Assembly: GCF_032854445.1 (NCBI RefSeq)
Contig: NC_088303.1
Coordinates: 2,427,501 to 2,491,500 of the forward strand
Length of the DNA: 64,000 nt
Reading direction: 5' to 3'
From: Liolophura sinensis
Taxonomy: Eukaryota; Mollusca; Polyplacophora; Chitonida; Chitonidae
The position numbers and the translations under genes are program-made. Below the pieces are notes generated by a model that did no database searches, was not told the origin of the DNA, and saw only the letters and a program-made list of their open reading frames with translations. Below, in pieces: positions 46,851-60,837 of this stretch. Every line of letters starts with the position of its first letter. Position 1 is the stretch's first letter.

Positions 46851-48176
46851 TGTAGCTACATTACATTTTTCAATCATAAAAATAGAATTTTAGCTGAAAA
46901 ATATTAACTATCAAACCAGATACTTGAAATAAATGTATAATAGTCTGAAAATGGCATTACAACAGCATTCAAGTATGATCGTACTGGCTGTTTGAATATA
47001 CTAAGGTCAAAATAGAGCTTGTTGTTAACTTCAAATACACAGACATCCAGTGGTCTAGAGCAATACCCACTCCAATCCCAATAAGAAGTTAAGAACTATG
47101 TATGTCTGTACAATTCAAATCTTCAGCCTTGAGGAATTGGATATTTCAATCAATACATATATACATACATACATATGGAAGAGCCAGTGCTCTTTGTGTA
47201 CAGAGTTCAGTCACATTAGATGCAGATGGCAGTCATATTAGATGCACATGGCAGTCACATGGCCAGAGCTTTACTCCTGAGGGTAGGGATTTCAGTCTAC
47301 TGTAAGTTAACATCACCAGTCAGCAGCCCCATAGACACACTACCTAAGGGCGTCATTATGGGCATAAGTACGCCCTGGTCAGGGGTCACTGGGTACAACT
47401 AAAAAGCAGGGTCCATGATAATTTGAAGAGAGACAAGTTTCAATACAGTATGGCTTCATACAAACTTATAGCACCGAACATTACTAAGCCCGTGCTGTGT
47501 AAGATACTGACTCAAACAAAACTCCCATTCTCCTGACGGAGTGACAGATAGTACATAGCAACAGGGGAAATTTAAAATAAATTGTAACAACTACCATAGT
47601 ATGCAATACAATACATTAATGGTCACATGATAGTACAGCTTTTTTCAACTACATTTGAGAGATCAATATTACCCTGAGTAACGTTTTATATTTCACTTAA
47701 ACTTTTACCTCTTCCGGTTGTGCACACGGTTACATTAATATGTACCTGTGCAGTTTATAGATAAATATGAAGCCCGTCACAAGCTGTAACCTGCACAGAC
47801 TACATGTAATGTGTGCGTATCTTGTAGAGAAGGACATTATAACACAACAGCTGCGCTGCAGAGAGTATGTTTGGTTGTTATATACAGAACACATATTTGA
47901 ATCCATATACAGTGAGAATGCATTGCTCTGTGGCCTAAGCTGGCCAGGACTGACACCACAGATTCCAGTAAAACACTGGATGATCCTCAATTGTCAGCTT
48001 TCTAAAGGTCAAGAACACCGTTGTGCTTATAAGTATCACTTTAGGAAAGAATTAAAACCAGGTTCTGATGTAATGAATCAAGTTATATACAATGTATATT
48101 GGCAGAATACAAAGATAACAAAGGCGAGGAAATCATATTTACGTATTTTTCTCCTGTTAGGAAATACGTACCAGTT
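46851..48176. other. Single-copy DNA
   Basis: A 156-codon plus frame at 47767-48237 has no recognisable domain; its 3' part runs into the next repeat. No gene is called. Confidence 0.35.
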
Positions 48177-48475
48177 GTCACTATCTCGTGACTTTTCATC
48201 ACTATCTATTGTGATTTTTCCTCATTATCTATTGTGACTTTTCATCACTACACTGTACCCATTTTGTCACTATATTTTGTCAGTTTTAATCCTGATCTAT
48301 TGTGGCTTTTCATCACAATCTTTTGTGACCTTTTATCACAATCTTTTGTGACTTTTCATCACTATCTATTGTAGTTTTTCATTACTATCTTTTGTGACTT
48401 TTCGTCATTATCTATTCTGGTTTTTCATCACTACAATCATGGCTTTTTGTCATTATCCGTGACAGCTTTTCAATC
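48177..48475. repeat. Degenerate ~24-27-bp array
   Basis: TTTTCATCACTATCTATTGT GA-type units recur with substitutions (TTTTGTGAC, TATTGTGGC, CATTATC) and small length changes. It is an old array compared with its neighbours. Confidence 0.85.
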
Positions 48476-51400
48476 AGGCTACTTACTGTGTATATACATT
48501 TATACATATAAATATTTTAAAAAGTTAAGGAGAGGTGGCCATGCATGAAATGGTGCAAATGTTGGACTCAAACTCACGCATGCTAATTATAATGAGTCAT
48601 GAGTTATAATAAATTGTCATGAGTGTTAACACACTCTCTGCTTGACATCAAAGAGCGAGTCAAAACAGCTACCAGTAATGAATTATAAAATAACACACAC
48701 ACACACACACACAGATGAAACTGTAAAATGAATGTCTTCAGGCTGGGATGTTGTGCCACATGTCTCTGTATGTCTTGTATACTTATCAGTGAATACAGTC
48801 ACATGCCTAGGTTATTTTCTGTGTTTAACTTTTTACACACATACATAATATTCTAGTCATCCAGAGAACATTAACTTGGCTTTAGAGGGTACATTACTAC
48901 AGTTTGGTGCGTACACTAGAGGGCAATAACACTGTCAAACATATAACCATCTACATGTGCTACTGTTCAGAAATGAATCTCCGATACTTCAATCAAACTG
49001 CCCAAACAGGAAAAAATGGAAACGGCAGGACAAATCTAGCGATTATCATGGTAAGAAGTCATAACTGTGGCTAACATCAACATATAGATGCATCAGATAA
49101 AATTTGTGTTGTAGCTATTTCCACTTAAAAGTTGTTCTAAAAATACAAGACAAACACATAGGGTTGCATGTAAAAAGTGACATACAGACCTTGCTTACAA
49201 TAGATGTATGGATAAGACTGGAAATCTGAAAACAATACTTCATTCTGTCTAAGTAAATAGATGACTGGGTATTCACGTACCTGCTCCCTAGCACGGAATA
49301 AAATAACATGAAAAAGCTGAACGTCCAAACGCCTGGTTAGTCCGAGATTCCAGGAGGGCTGGTTCCCATTCAGTGACATGTAGTTGCCCTGTGGCCTATC
49401 CACTATTCTATATCATCAGTTCACTCGCTGCTCTTCACCTTACTCTAGCATCAGCTTTATATATAGACTAGCACAGACCTGTGACTATGGAGCCGTGCCA
49501 AGCACAATCAGCCCTCTGACTGCTTTACCTACCTTAATCAATGCTCGTTAACCTGTACTCTGCAGTCACCTGGTCCCGCAAACTTACACAGTCACACCAC
49601 AGACAGGTGAGTTCTTGATTGTAGGCATCAAGTGGTATGGAATCACCTGTGAAGATATCAGGCCTGCATGGCTGAGGATCAGCTACATCTAGGAGTGTCA
49701 ACAGGAGGAGGTAAGATGACCACCTGACCACCCGACTGTCTGTCTGCTCTCCTGACTGGACAGCTAAGAACTGGATGGATGAGTATCAGAGCGCCATTAA
49801 GCTGCTCAGGTGATGACGAAACACCTGCAGTGAGGAGAATTCCACACGCCCACTTCTTTTTGTCTTCCCTACATACTATAACAGCTCTATTGCAGAGCAG
49901 CGCTCACTGGACATGAGACACCCACTGCTGGCTGTGCAGCGCTAACACTGGACTTGGTTAGCTGTATCACACTTGTCTCTGGTGGTTCCAGCCCCCAAAA
50001 GGCCCACCCATCAAACATGTGCGCCATGAGACACAGACAGGCAACCACACAGAAAAAATACTGTGTACATTTTCCATTTTTGGAGAGCCTGTATTGGGAG
50101 GAAGCCATGTGCTTGATCACACCGCCAAGAGTATTTAAGATCTATTTTAAGCCTTTCTTACGGTTCATACGGCAAACATTGGGAGCGAGGCCGTTATTTT
50201 TACACCCGCACCAAAGGGAGGCCGGCAGGAGATGAATCATATACATGCTGACTCCCGGTACTCACAAGCAAACTCATTCTTCTACAATCTTACTATATTC
50301 CCTCTCTGCGTCTCAGTCAGTGTTGCCGACTGCCTCGGCCACTACCACGGGTCTAAGTTTGGCTGTGGTTACGTACCAAAGTGTAGCATATAGGCCTCAA
50401 GAATGCGGTGGCCTACCCCTTCCTCCTTCTCCCCCCATGCATGAATCAGAGGATGACTGAGGTTAGACACAGCATCATTCCACGTCTGTCATCCCATCAT
50501 TCCATACATACTGGTGCTAAGTGGCCACAAATTACTACACAGTCCAACAGCCAGCCAACTGGTTAATTCCCTGTATAAACACAGGTAGCCCTTCCAGTTT
50601 ACATAGCACTACACCTGAGATGTCACTGGCCTTGTCTGGCCCTGTTCCTAGCCCAGCCTGGTGAGTAGAGCTCTCACGATCTTACCTGTGACCAAGGCTC
50701 CCTGCTCAGTTAACCAGTCACATTGAAACATTTACATGTACAGTCAGACCCAAAAAAAACAAAACAACAAAATGATACAAATAAATATGATACTCCTCAT
50801 AGTTTTCGTCATTCCGAGTTTAAGTTGTTCAATTATGCTCCAAAGCAGCAGGAAACCTCTGAATTTGCGCCTGTGTGTGCTCTCTTGGGAAATACCAACA
50901 CTGCCATTCAAATTTCTCTCATTTCGCAAATAAACCACAAGTCATTCCTCTAATTGTTCTGAACTAGTAAATATTACCTCCATCATCATTTCCAAGAAAT
51001 CTCTCGACATTTTGTGACCTAGGCCACAAAACGAACAATTTCTTATTACCCAGCAACTTTTCAAATTCCAGCACCTGCAGATATTTAACAGTAATTTCTT
51101 TAATCTCTGAGAGAGCACTGTTAATTATTTACAGTCAGTGCCTACTGTAGCAACACAAGCCCAGTCTTCACACTGGCATTCCTGAAACTTCTTCAGAAGG
51201 AAGACATACGGAAAAGCTGATAAACAGACGGAGCTGTACATTACCGTGCAGAGGTTAGATAAAGTTTTCAATCAAACACACACACACTATTTGTTTACTT
51301 ATTTATAAACCCTTCTCTCTGTGTGGGTCTTGTTTGTCATGAGACGAATGGCCTGTGAGTCACAAGTCAGCCCTAGGCGTAAGAACTGCCAGTGGAGTGC

Positions 51401-51997
51401 ATTGAGAATACATTAACCTCAAACCAGGCCAGTATTATGATGAGAAGTGTGCCAGCAGGACTGATATGCTCTTGTCAGCAATCAGTGTGAGCAGGGCCTG
51501 ACTGTTGTCTATACATCATATTAAGGTCATCTCAAAGCATGCACTTCACCCAAATTCCTTAACCCCCTCTCCTAGCAACTGACTTTAGTAAATTTAGTCC
51601 CTTACAGTCAATCAACACAAACTCAAATTTTTCATTTAGATCTGGGATTTAAATTACAGTTTTCCGAAGAAATAATAAAATTAAAATATTAAATACACTA
51701 AAATCATAAAAAAATCACTATAGATTTTGAAAAAAAAATGCACTTTTTCAAATACTAATATTCTAATTCTCTTTTAAAAATATCAGTACTAAGAATCTAA
51801 ATTTTAAGTCATACATGCATATGGTGATGAGCCTGGATGACATTACTAGCGGATCATTTTTTTTAACAAATGTTTTTATCCAGTCTTAAGACCATAGCAT
51901 TACACAAGTCATTTTCAGCAAATGATACCAGTATGCAACTTTTCAGCATATCTGAGTAATCTTTTCCATTAATGTAGTAACATGAAGTTATTTCTTA
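48476..51997. other. Single-copy DNA with a (CA)n run
   Basis: A CA microsatellite lies at about 48693-48713. The rest shows no array. Short frames near 49400-50460 lack domains and splice support. No coding exon of the ataxin-1 homologue was recognised here on the minus strand. Confidence 0.35.
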
Positions 51998-52200
51998 ATT
52001 CATTTATTTATTTGAATTGTGCTCTAATATTAAACTATGAACAATGTTACTATAATTAGAGATTATACTGACTATTATACAAACTGTAGTCCTGAAAATT
52101 GGCCGGTCCAGGTTTTGAACTGCTACCTTAGAGTCAGACACAAAATCGCCAACAATTCACATCACAGGTCTAGGCCACTTGACCAAGATGCCTCCCGCAA
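51998..52200 (-). mobile_element. tRNA-derived SINE relic
   Basis: On the minus strand from about 52200: GCATCTTGGTCAAGTGGCCT (box-A-like), TAGCAGTTCAAAACCTGG (box B), GGACTACAGTTT, an AT-rich body and a CAAATAAATAAATGAATT tail. It is about 200 bp with head and tail both visible. The head differs from that of the SINE at 38514, so this is a second family or subfamily. Confidence 0.7.
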
Positions 52201-53474
52201 AATTAGGAGGTAGTTGAGTGGTAAACTTTAGGGCAAACATGTGGAAGAGTATAATGCAAGTTTGCAAGGTTTCAAACTACTTTGCACATACAAGCATCTC
52301 TTGATTTGGAATGAAGCCTCTCATGCACACCATTTCCCTTGTGCAATTTATGGATCACCCTTTAAATAGTTTTCATGTAAACAGGACCTAAAGACTCCTC
52401 TCCAATGTAATTAATCTTTAGTCCCAAGGCCCCCGCCCCCACGCATAGACAAAAGAACACCTTCAGAGTATTCTTATACCATATCACTTTATCCAGGTGT
52501 GTGAGAATACCAGAGCAGCTCTTGGTTACGGCACACCAGGACACTTTGACCAAAAAGCATTCTTGTGTATCATCTCCAGCATATCAAAGCAGATCAAATG
52601 AACGGTAAATAAACTTGCGTGCGGTGCCTAATTTAAGTTGTGGTGGCCAGGCGACAGCACATCCATCTCTGCGTCACTTCTTCAGGATAAACACCAATTT
52701 TCTTTGCTCTACAAGGTGTTGTATTTAATACCATCTCCCATCTTCACTAACATTCAAGAGACGTATCATGTACGTCTTCAAACAGTCGCTGACATGTTAA
52801 ATGTTATGCGTCAAATGTACAAATGGTGAAGAGAACCTGATTCACACAAAGGCAGAAGTTGACAGCAGTGATGACAGGCGGCAAAAGTGAGGCTATATAC
52901 TCTTACAAAAATTTGCCTCATCCTCATGACATCCTGCTAGGCCACACTTAGACCCTGTCAAGATGTGATGTGTCGCATATACCACCTCAGCCAGGGCAAA
53001 AATACTGGAAAGCCCTGACTGCCCAGCAGTTTTTCGAAAGAGCCTTGAGTTTTGAGCAAATAACAAACACACGATTCCACGCGTCACTACAAGAAAGCTG
53101 TGAGACAGTATGTCTAGAATTGCACATTGACACTCTTGTTCCAAAATAAATCTCCTGAACAAAAATAACTCAGGCAAACAAAAATAATCTGAATGCAACA
53201 TCTGACAAATTCGACCGGCAGGCGTGAATTGTTTGGTGTCATATTGTATCAACAGTCAAGTGTACAAACAGAGACATGTTTCACAAAATCTGGGAAATCA
53301 ATTGAGACTGACTGCCTGTATATTGACAGATGTGGGAAATCAGCTAAGCCACAAAGCCAGAGCAGGCAGTTAGCCTCCCATTGACGCATTCAAGAAAACA
53401 TACGGCCTTGGGATTTTGGTCGGCATCAATGGCTGCCTCACCTCAGACAACCAATGAATGTGGACTCTCAGTCC
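52201..53474. other. Single-copy DNA
   Basis: No array, SINE or exon was recognised; a 119-codon minus frame (53252-52893) lacks a known domain. Confidence 0.35.
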
Positions 53475-54272
53475 TGAAGAACATCAGGTGGACTGCATGC
53501 TTACAGGACACTGTAAAGCACAGTGTATATTTGCCTGAAGAACATCGGGTGGACTGCATGCTTACAGGACACTGTAAAAGATGGTGTATGTTTGCCTGAA
53601 GAACATCGGGTGGACTGCATGCTTACAGGACACTGTAAAGGTCAGTGTATGTTTGCCTGAAGAACATCGGGTGGACTGCATGCTTACGGGACACTGTAAA
53701 GGACAGTGTATATTTGCCTGAAGAACATCGGGTGGACTGCATGCTTACAGGACACTGTAAAGGGGTGTATGTTTGCCTGAAGAACATCGGGTGGACTGCA
53801 TGCTTATGGGACACTGTAAAGGACAGTGTATGTTTGCCTGAAGAACACTGGGTGGACTGCATGCTTACAGGACACTGTAAAAGAACAGTGTATGTTTGCC
53901 TGAAGAACATCGGGTGGACTGCATGCTTACGGGACACTGTAAAGGACAGTGTATGTTTGCCTGAAGAACATCGGGTGGACTGCATGCTTACGGGACACTG
54001 TAAAGGACAGTGTATGTTTGCCTAAAGAACATCGGGTGGACTGCATGTTTAAGGGACACTGTAAAGGACAGTGTATGTTTGCCTGATGAAACATCGGGTG
54101 GACTGCATGTTTACAGGACACTGTAAAGAGCAGTGTATGTTTGCCTGAAGAACACTGGGTGGACTGCATGCTTACAGGACACTGTAAAAGAACAGTGTAT
54201 GTTTGCCTGAAGAACATCGGGTGGACTGCATGCTTACGGGACACTGTAAAAGACAGTGTATGTTTGCAATGT
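53475..54272. repeat. 61-bp tandem repeat, ~13 units
   Basis: TTTGCCTGAAGAACATCGGG TGGACTGCATGCTTACAGGA CACTGTAAAGGACAGTGTAT repeats with a 61-bp basic period (TTGCCTG at 53531, 53592, 53653). Some units are 1-3 bp longer or shorter (AAAGAACAGTG, AAGGGGTG). The end of each unit contains the inverted repeat ACACTGT...ACAGTGT. Confidence 0.96.
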
Positions 54273-55725
54273 CATACACATGGAACACTCATTATCTCTG
54301 ACTTTCCCAAACCATCTACACTCTTTCTCCACAATGATTCAAACAAGACAATGCTGTTTGACCCAATATTAGGTACATGTAAGTTAAGGGCCAGAAACTG
54401 AAAATGAAGCCATTGCAGTATGTCCTGAAATATTAACAAAATGGCAAATCAAGGGACTGCCATCAATAATACAGTTAATTATCATCAGCACAGATATATT
54501 TCAAACCTATACTTACATATATTTTTTGAAAACTAATGCGTCATGGAGGGCGTCGCTTCTAAAAACTAGTGTGTCGTGGACAGCGTCGTACACATAAATT
54601 ACTTTCTACTTTCGATACTGACAGGACTGTTTGACTTAAATTTCGCATATATGATATAGCTTACAGGAATTTAGGCATACACACAAATTGTCATGCATAT
54701 TCAGTACGCTCTGTTTCAATTTTAGAAGCGTGTCATCTAATTTTTAAGCAAATTTTAAGCACGCGCATTATCTGTAGCATGTCAAGAATACCTGCCGTCT
54801 GATAAGTTCCATATTCTTTATTTTCACCATTCTGGTGACTAACATAGCGCTCAATTGCCGTAAGGTAGGCGTAAATATTATTAGGAGCTGTTAACTACAT
54901 GAACATGAACTACCGTACATGGTGTAAATCTTTTCGCTACATGCGCTATCACAGGCAATGGAGGTACCGACTGGTATGTGACACTTACCATCACGATTGT
55001 CAAAATAGAGCAAGCGTATTCGATAACCTTTAACGACACGAAACTAAATGAGTAATAAATGACAGCTCGCCTGCAAACATAATTAAAATTTTTGTTCCAT
55101 GCATAATCATAACATAAATCCCAACAAAAGAATGAAGAAAACATCAGGAAAGGAAGTTAATATTTGACGGTCTATATATTAAACGGTCTATATCGTTAAG
55201 TGCACTGAAACATTGTACTTGGGTGAAACTACAGTTTTTCATGCCTCTATATTGGGTCTCTCAATTCTTACCAATAGACTCATACAAAGTTAAAGACAAG
55301 ACCATGCAGCGCCACAACAATTCTCACATAACATCTAGGTGTTCACAGTAAATAAAGGTTCAATATTCAAATATTTTTTTGTTTAAGCAAATACGATACA
55401 GCATGTAGGTTACTATACTCAAAATATCACAGTTTGCCTTAAATCTTTACCGTGCCAAACGCAACTCATGTGAATATGTGATTTAATAAGTAGGAGATAT
55501 GAGAATCCCACCAGGCAAGTGTTATCACCAGTTATCTGGGATCTGGGAACACAAAGCTAAACAAAAAAAGCATAAAATCTAAATGACCATCATCAAATTA
55601 GCACAAGTCTGACTGAGAACTCCACAAAGGTTATCATCGAGACAGCATATTGTGTAAGGCATAAAATTTCTAAACTAAGTTACGGTCATTTTGCCAGAGT
55701 CTGAAAGTCTTTTTCATTTTAGAAA
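54273..55725. other. Single-copy DNA
   Basis: AT-rich; no gene, array or SINE was recognised. Confidence 0.4.
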
Positions 55726-55810
55726 GGTGTTCTCAGGTTAGTCAGAAAGGTGTTCTCAAGTTTAGTCAGAAAGGTGTTCTCAAGTTAGCCAGAAAGGTGT
55801 TCTCAGTCAT
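55726..55810. repeat. ~24-bp tandem repeat, four units
   Basis: AGAAAGGTGTTCTCAAGTTA GTC recurs four times with one-base length differences. Confidence 0.9.
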
Positions 55811-56160
55811 AGGTCATATTTGTCCCTCTCTTTCTCTCACCACGCTGAAATGACAAGTTCATGAAACAAATCACCTACTGTTTTGCAAATTACCAGTGTA
55901 ACAATTATCACAATGCAAAGGTGTTGCTCAGGGACAGAGGCCAGGTTCACAACAACAATAGTGTTAATTCTACTCACAAAAACAACTGCCACTAACCATT
56001 AGCGCTACCTGAAGAGCTCCCTGGTAAGGATATCATCCTCATAATTGCTCTGACAAGACACTCACAAAGAAGTATGACTCAAAAGTAAAACAAAACTACA
56101 CAGACAAAGCGCTAATTTGATAACTCTTGTTAGATGTGATAATCATTCCATCGAAATTAA
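55811..56160. other. Single-copy spacer
   Basis: No gene or element was recognised. Confidence 0.4.
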
Positions 56161-57158
56161 CAAAGGTGTATCTGCTGGCAGACAAAAGAGGATATGTCTC
56201 AGATGTGTATTAACAGGCATATGGGGAGGCATAATATTGTCACCTGCATATGACAGGGATCATCACCTTCATATGACGGGGTATAATATCATCACCTGCA
56301 TATGACGGGGTATAATATCATCACCTGCATATGACAGGGCATAATATCATCAACAGCATATGACAGGGCATAATATCATCACCCACATATGACAGGGTAT
56401 AATATCATCACCTGCATATGACGGGGGCATATTATCATCACCCACATATGACAGGGCATAATATCATCACCAGCATATGGCAGGGCATAATATCATCACC
56501 TGCATATGACAGGGCATGATATCATCACCTGCATATGACAGGGCATACTATCATCACCTGCATAAAGGTGTATCTGCTGGCAGACAAAAGAGGATATGTC
56601 TCAGATGTGTATTAACAGGCATATGGGGAGGCATAATATTGTCACCTGCATATGACAGGGATCATCACCTTCATATGACGGGGTATAATATCATCACCTG
56701 CATATGACGGGGTATAATATCATCACCTGCATATGACGAGGCATATTATCATCACCCACATATGACAGGGCATAATATCACCTGCAATATCATCACCCGC
56801 ATATGACAGGGCATAATATCACCACCCCCATATGACAGGGCATAATATCATCACCTGCATATGACAGGGCGTAATATCATCACCCGTATATGACAGGGCA
56901 TAACATCATCACTTGCATGTGATGGGGCATAACATCATCACTTGCATATGATGGGGCATAATATCATCACCTGCATATGACGAGGCATAATATCATCGAC
57001 TCCATGTGACAAGCCATAATACTATCACCTGCATATGACTGGGCATAATATCATCACCAGCATATGATGGGGCATATCCTGCATATGACATATCATCACC
57101 TGCATATGACATATCATCACCTGCATATGACGTATCATCACCTGCATATGACAGATAT
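56161..57158. repeat. 29-bp array with an embedded 402-bp segment duplication
   Basis: Units read CATATGACAGGGCATAATAT CATCACCTG. A non-array segment starting AAAGGTGTATCTGCTGGCAG at 56162 is repeated at 56564, together with the first units that follow it (offset 402). Units shorten to about 20 bp (CATATGACATATCATCACCTG type) near 57075-57150. CATATG is conserved in nearly every unit. Confidence 0.94.
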
Positions 57159-57559
57159 GATACTGTGGCATGATGTACTACATGGCTGACCAAAGCCATG
57201 TCATTTCAGGGCTTAGCCAATGTTCCATTCATTATGGGTATTTATAGAATACCTTCAAAGGCTGTTTTCACTATAAGTAAAGAGAGATCTGCCATACGTA
57301 CTGAAAATCTCCTAAATACTCTTCAGTCCTATGACAATGAGCCAGTGTTACAGGCTGATAGTAATAATGACCTTAGTGCATTCACTCATGCATATATTAT
57401 ATAGTATACATCCAACTCAGGTAACTCTGCTTCACTGTGCATTATTTAGCACTTAACAGTACTCTGTAGAAAAAGCCCATTGCACTCAGGGGCCAACAAT
57501 ATCTGACTAATAGGAATAGAACACAAGATGTCAACATAAACAAAACACTCACACCTCAA
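57159..57559. other. Single-copy spacer
   Basis: A 68-codon plus frame with no domain; no gene called. Confidence 0.4.
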
Positions 57560-58272
57560 ACATACATACATACCTCATACTTACCCCTAAAACATGCATA
57601 CATACCTCATACCCACACCTCAAACATGCATACATACCTCATACCCACACCTCAAACATGCATACATACATAATACACCTCAAACATGCATACATACCTC
57701 ATACCCACACCTCAAACATGCATACATACATAATACACCTCAAACATGCATACATACATAATACACCTCAAACATGCACACATACCTCATACTCGCACCT
57801 CAAACATGCATACATACCTCATACTCGCACCTCAAACATGCACACATACCTCATACTCACACCTCAAACATGCACACATACCTCATACTCACACCTCAAA
57901 CATGCACACATACCTCATACTCACACCTCAAACATGCACACATACCTCATACTCACACCTCAAACATGCATACACACCACATACTCACTCCTCAAACATG
58001 CATACACACCTCATACTCACTCCTCAAACATGCATACACACCTCATACTCACTCCTCAAACATGCATACACACCTCATACTCACACCTCAAACATGCATA
58101 CATACTTCATACTCACACCTCAAACATGCATACACACCTCATACTCACTCCTCAAACATGCATACACACCTCATACTCACTCCTCAAACATGCATACACA
58201 CCTCATACTCACACCTCAAACATGCATACATACCTCATACTCAAATCTCAAACATGCATACATACCAAATAC
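57560..58272. repeat. 32-bp array, ~22 units
   Basis: CATGCATACACACCTCATAC TCACACCTCAAA with a 28-bp variant (CATGCATACATACATAATAC). Three plus frames stay open for 177-208 codons because successive units rotate the frame without stops; not considered coding. Confidence 0.96.
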
Positions 58273-59940
58273 ACGTTGCCCTGATCTTCTCAATGAACCT
58301 GCTGTGAGGCATGTGTATACATGTAGATATGGTCAATGATACACTGTCTATTCCCCTTTGCCTGCTCCCTCCACTCCCTCCACCCATCCCCCCCCCTCCC
58401 CCAACCCATGTCACTGCACAGTGTAACGATATCAATGCCATACAATGATATATATACAGTTTTCCTCGCTAGTTAACATTCTTTAATCACTGTTAACTGT
58501 TGTCAATATACTACCTTTGTGTAATATCACAGGAATACCTGAACGTGGCTGACCTGACAAATGGGTAGCCTATAGGTATGTGCACTGTAACCAAGACGTT
58601 TTGAAGCTGACAGCACCATGGTTTCTTTCGAAGATGCACTGACTGACTGGACCTCCAATTATCTCACCTGTTCAGGTTCTGAGTTTATTTCCCCTCTGGC
58701 CTAACATTGCTCTTTTACATGTATTGCTTAGCTTCACTCTTTTGCTCCAATTCACACAATTCCTGTTAAACGGGTTTTCCAAGGGAGCTTACTCTTATCT
58801 AAAACCCATTGGACAGTGTACGATTCCTGAGAGGGAAAAAGTGTGGACTTCAGCAATGTTGTGTAATGAACACATCTGCACTGATGAACACAATGGTGAA
58901 TTTTGAAAAAAAAAAAAAAAAAGAAAAAAGATGGGCTGGTTACCTTTAATAGTTCAACACACAACTGGATGTACAGCTTAGGAGTCAAAAGCGCTTAGCC
59001 CTGGAAAACAGCTGCCTCCAAACTCCACTGTCACTGCACAGTCTCGATCTCTCCTTAATCCTCATACTGCACCAGTCTGAGATCCCCATGCCACTGACAT
59101 CCAGCGCCGTCAATGAGTGACCTCAAATCCAAAGGGCCGACGCCTACACATTGGTCTGAAGCCACTGGAACAGTCAGTGCTCATGGACACACACACACAC
59201 AGTAATAACGATCTGTTTATCAACCGGTATTAATAACAGCAGCCAACGTCATAGCTTAACCAGATTATCCTTATCAAGGACTGCGTCAGTCAAATGCCAG
59301 TCCTATAATAGACCAGGTGAATGATGGCCATGATGGGCATGATGGGCGAGTTGTGCGTCTCCCATTGTATCTATCTATCCCAGAACTCCCTCCGGTAGCC
59401 ACATTATGTTTTCTTACCTGAAGACACGTCTTTCATGTCAAGAAGACATACATGTACCATTCATACGTCCCCAGTGAGGAAATATTATTTATTCCTTTTT
59501 CATTGGTGGTGATGTCGTGTTTAAGAGCATTTCAATTATACAACAGCTTTCAGGTGAGTGGAAGATAGAAAATTGAACAGGTCACCTTACCAAGTAAATG
59601 TTGAAGTGGACATTAGGGAAAATCCCTTACTGACGTAAACTGACAAGACGTCACATTGAATCACCAGTCATGTGTGATGATTTGCTAATGATCATGCTGT
59701 CATACAGTTACATACTCTCTATGCTGTATTAAGTTTTTTTATCATAATGTACCTGACAATGTTGATATCTGAAGTCTGAGCAGGTGGATGATCTGGTTAA
59801 CCAATGATTCCTTTACTTATACACATAACATACTGGTCAGTTCAAGGATGGAGGAAACCAACATCTCTAGAGTAAACCACCACCGTTTGTCAAGTGAGTG
59901 ACCAGCTTTTCACCGCGTTTCACAAACCTGTCTCCCACTA
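58273..59940. other. Single-copy DNA with a poly(A) run
   Basis: A C-rich tract at 58384-58402 and an A-rich run at about 58905-58930. No gene or element was recognised. Confidence 0.4.
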
Positions 59941-60215
59941 CCCTGCTTCTACTAGTTGGGGCAGTTTTGGGACAGTTTTGAGGACAGTGTTGGGGACAGT
60001 GTTGGGGACAGCACTATTGGTTTTGTTGTTGCTTTATCTTGTTTTATCATGAGGCTTTATCTTGTTATATATATATTGATGTATGTTTTTTAATGGACTC
60101 TGAAGTACAACGTTTACCTATACGTTGTTTTTTCTCTGTGAAGACCTTGAGGAAGAACAGTTTCATTGTAAATTGACTGGCTACCTTCAATAAATAAAGA
60201 TATTATTATTATATA
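59941..60215 (+). mobile_element. Possible retroelement 3' end with AATAAA and (ATT)n tail
   Basis: The stretch ends TTCAATAAATAAAGATATTATTATTAT after GACCTTGAGGAAGAACAGTT. The same arrangement (AATAAA within 15 bp of an ATT-rich tail) is seen near 15170 and, on the minus strand, near 62570. GGGGACAGTGTT is repeated just upstream. The 5' limit and coding content are not visible. Confidence 0.35.
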
Positions 60216-60329
60216 CCCACTTCAATTTGCAGGGCAAGCTTAAAGAAAATTCAGTGCTGACGGAAGGCTAGTGTTGTAAAAAAAAAATTCATGTCAGATC
60301 AACTAAACAGTCAAGTTTAACAGCACTAA

Positions 60330-60500
60330 TGACCAATTATCGCCCCAAAGGCCGGGGCTGGGTCCCTGTCTGAGGCTGGGATGGAACAGTGATCTTCTGC
60401 CTCAGTCCCATTTAAGGACAAAAACTTTCATCACCTGGCCACAACTCCCTCTCAAACAGGCCAAGAATCCTTTGATCCTAACCAACTCCCTGGCCTGAGT
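60330..60500 (-). mobile_element. tRNA-like SINE head, decayed
   Basis: On the minus strand: GTTGTGGCCAGGTGATGAAA (box-A-like), AGATCACTGTTCCATCCCAG (weak box B), then CCCCGGCCTTTGGGGCGATA. Box B is imperfect and no tail was seen. Confidence 0.4.
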
Positions 60501-60837
60501 CATAACGGCTGACATCTTCACGAGAACCAATACACATCACTAATCATGAATACAATCATAATGTGTCACTTAACCTATGACAGGAGCAATCGCCAGCAAC
60601 AGATGTTCCTTTTACCAGGCAACAGGTCATAAACAACATGAAATGGAAAAATTTTGACTCGGTTTAAATAAATTCTATGGTGATGTAATGCTAAATGGTG
60701 GAAAAAACAAAAAAAAGTGTATAAACTACAGGTAGGAAGACATGTACCTGTACATGGATCAAACACCACCAACAGGGACACCCCTTTGTTATAACCTGTC
60801 TCTGGTATTCCATGTAGCTCCACTGTGAGGCGTAGCG
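60501..60837. other. Single-copy spacer
   Basis: No gene or element was recognised. A minus frame enters from the neighbouring array but shows no domain. Confidence 0.4.

Noticed and set aside
47767-48237. 156-codon plus frame as a gene
   Set aside because: No recognisable domain, and its 3' end lies in a degenerate repeat.
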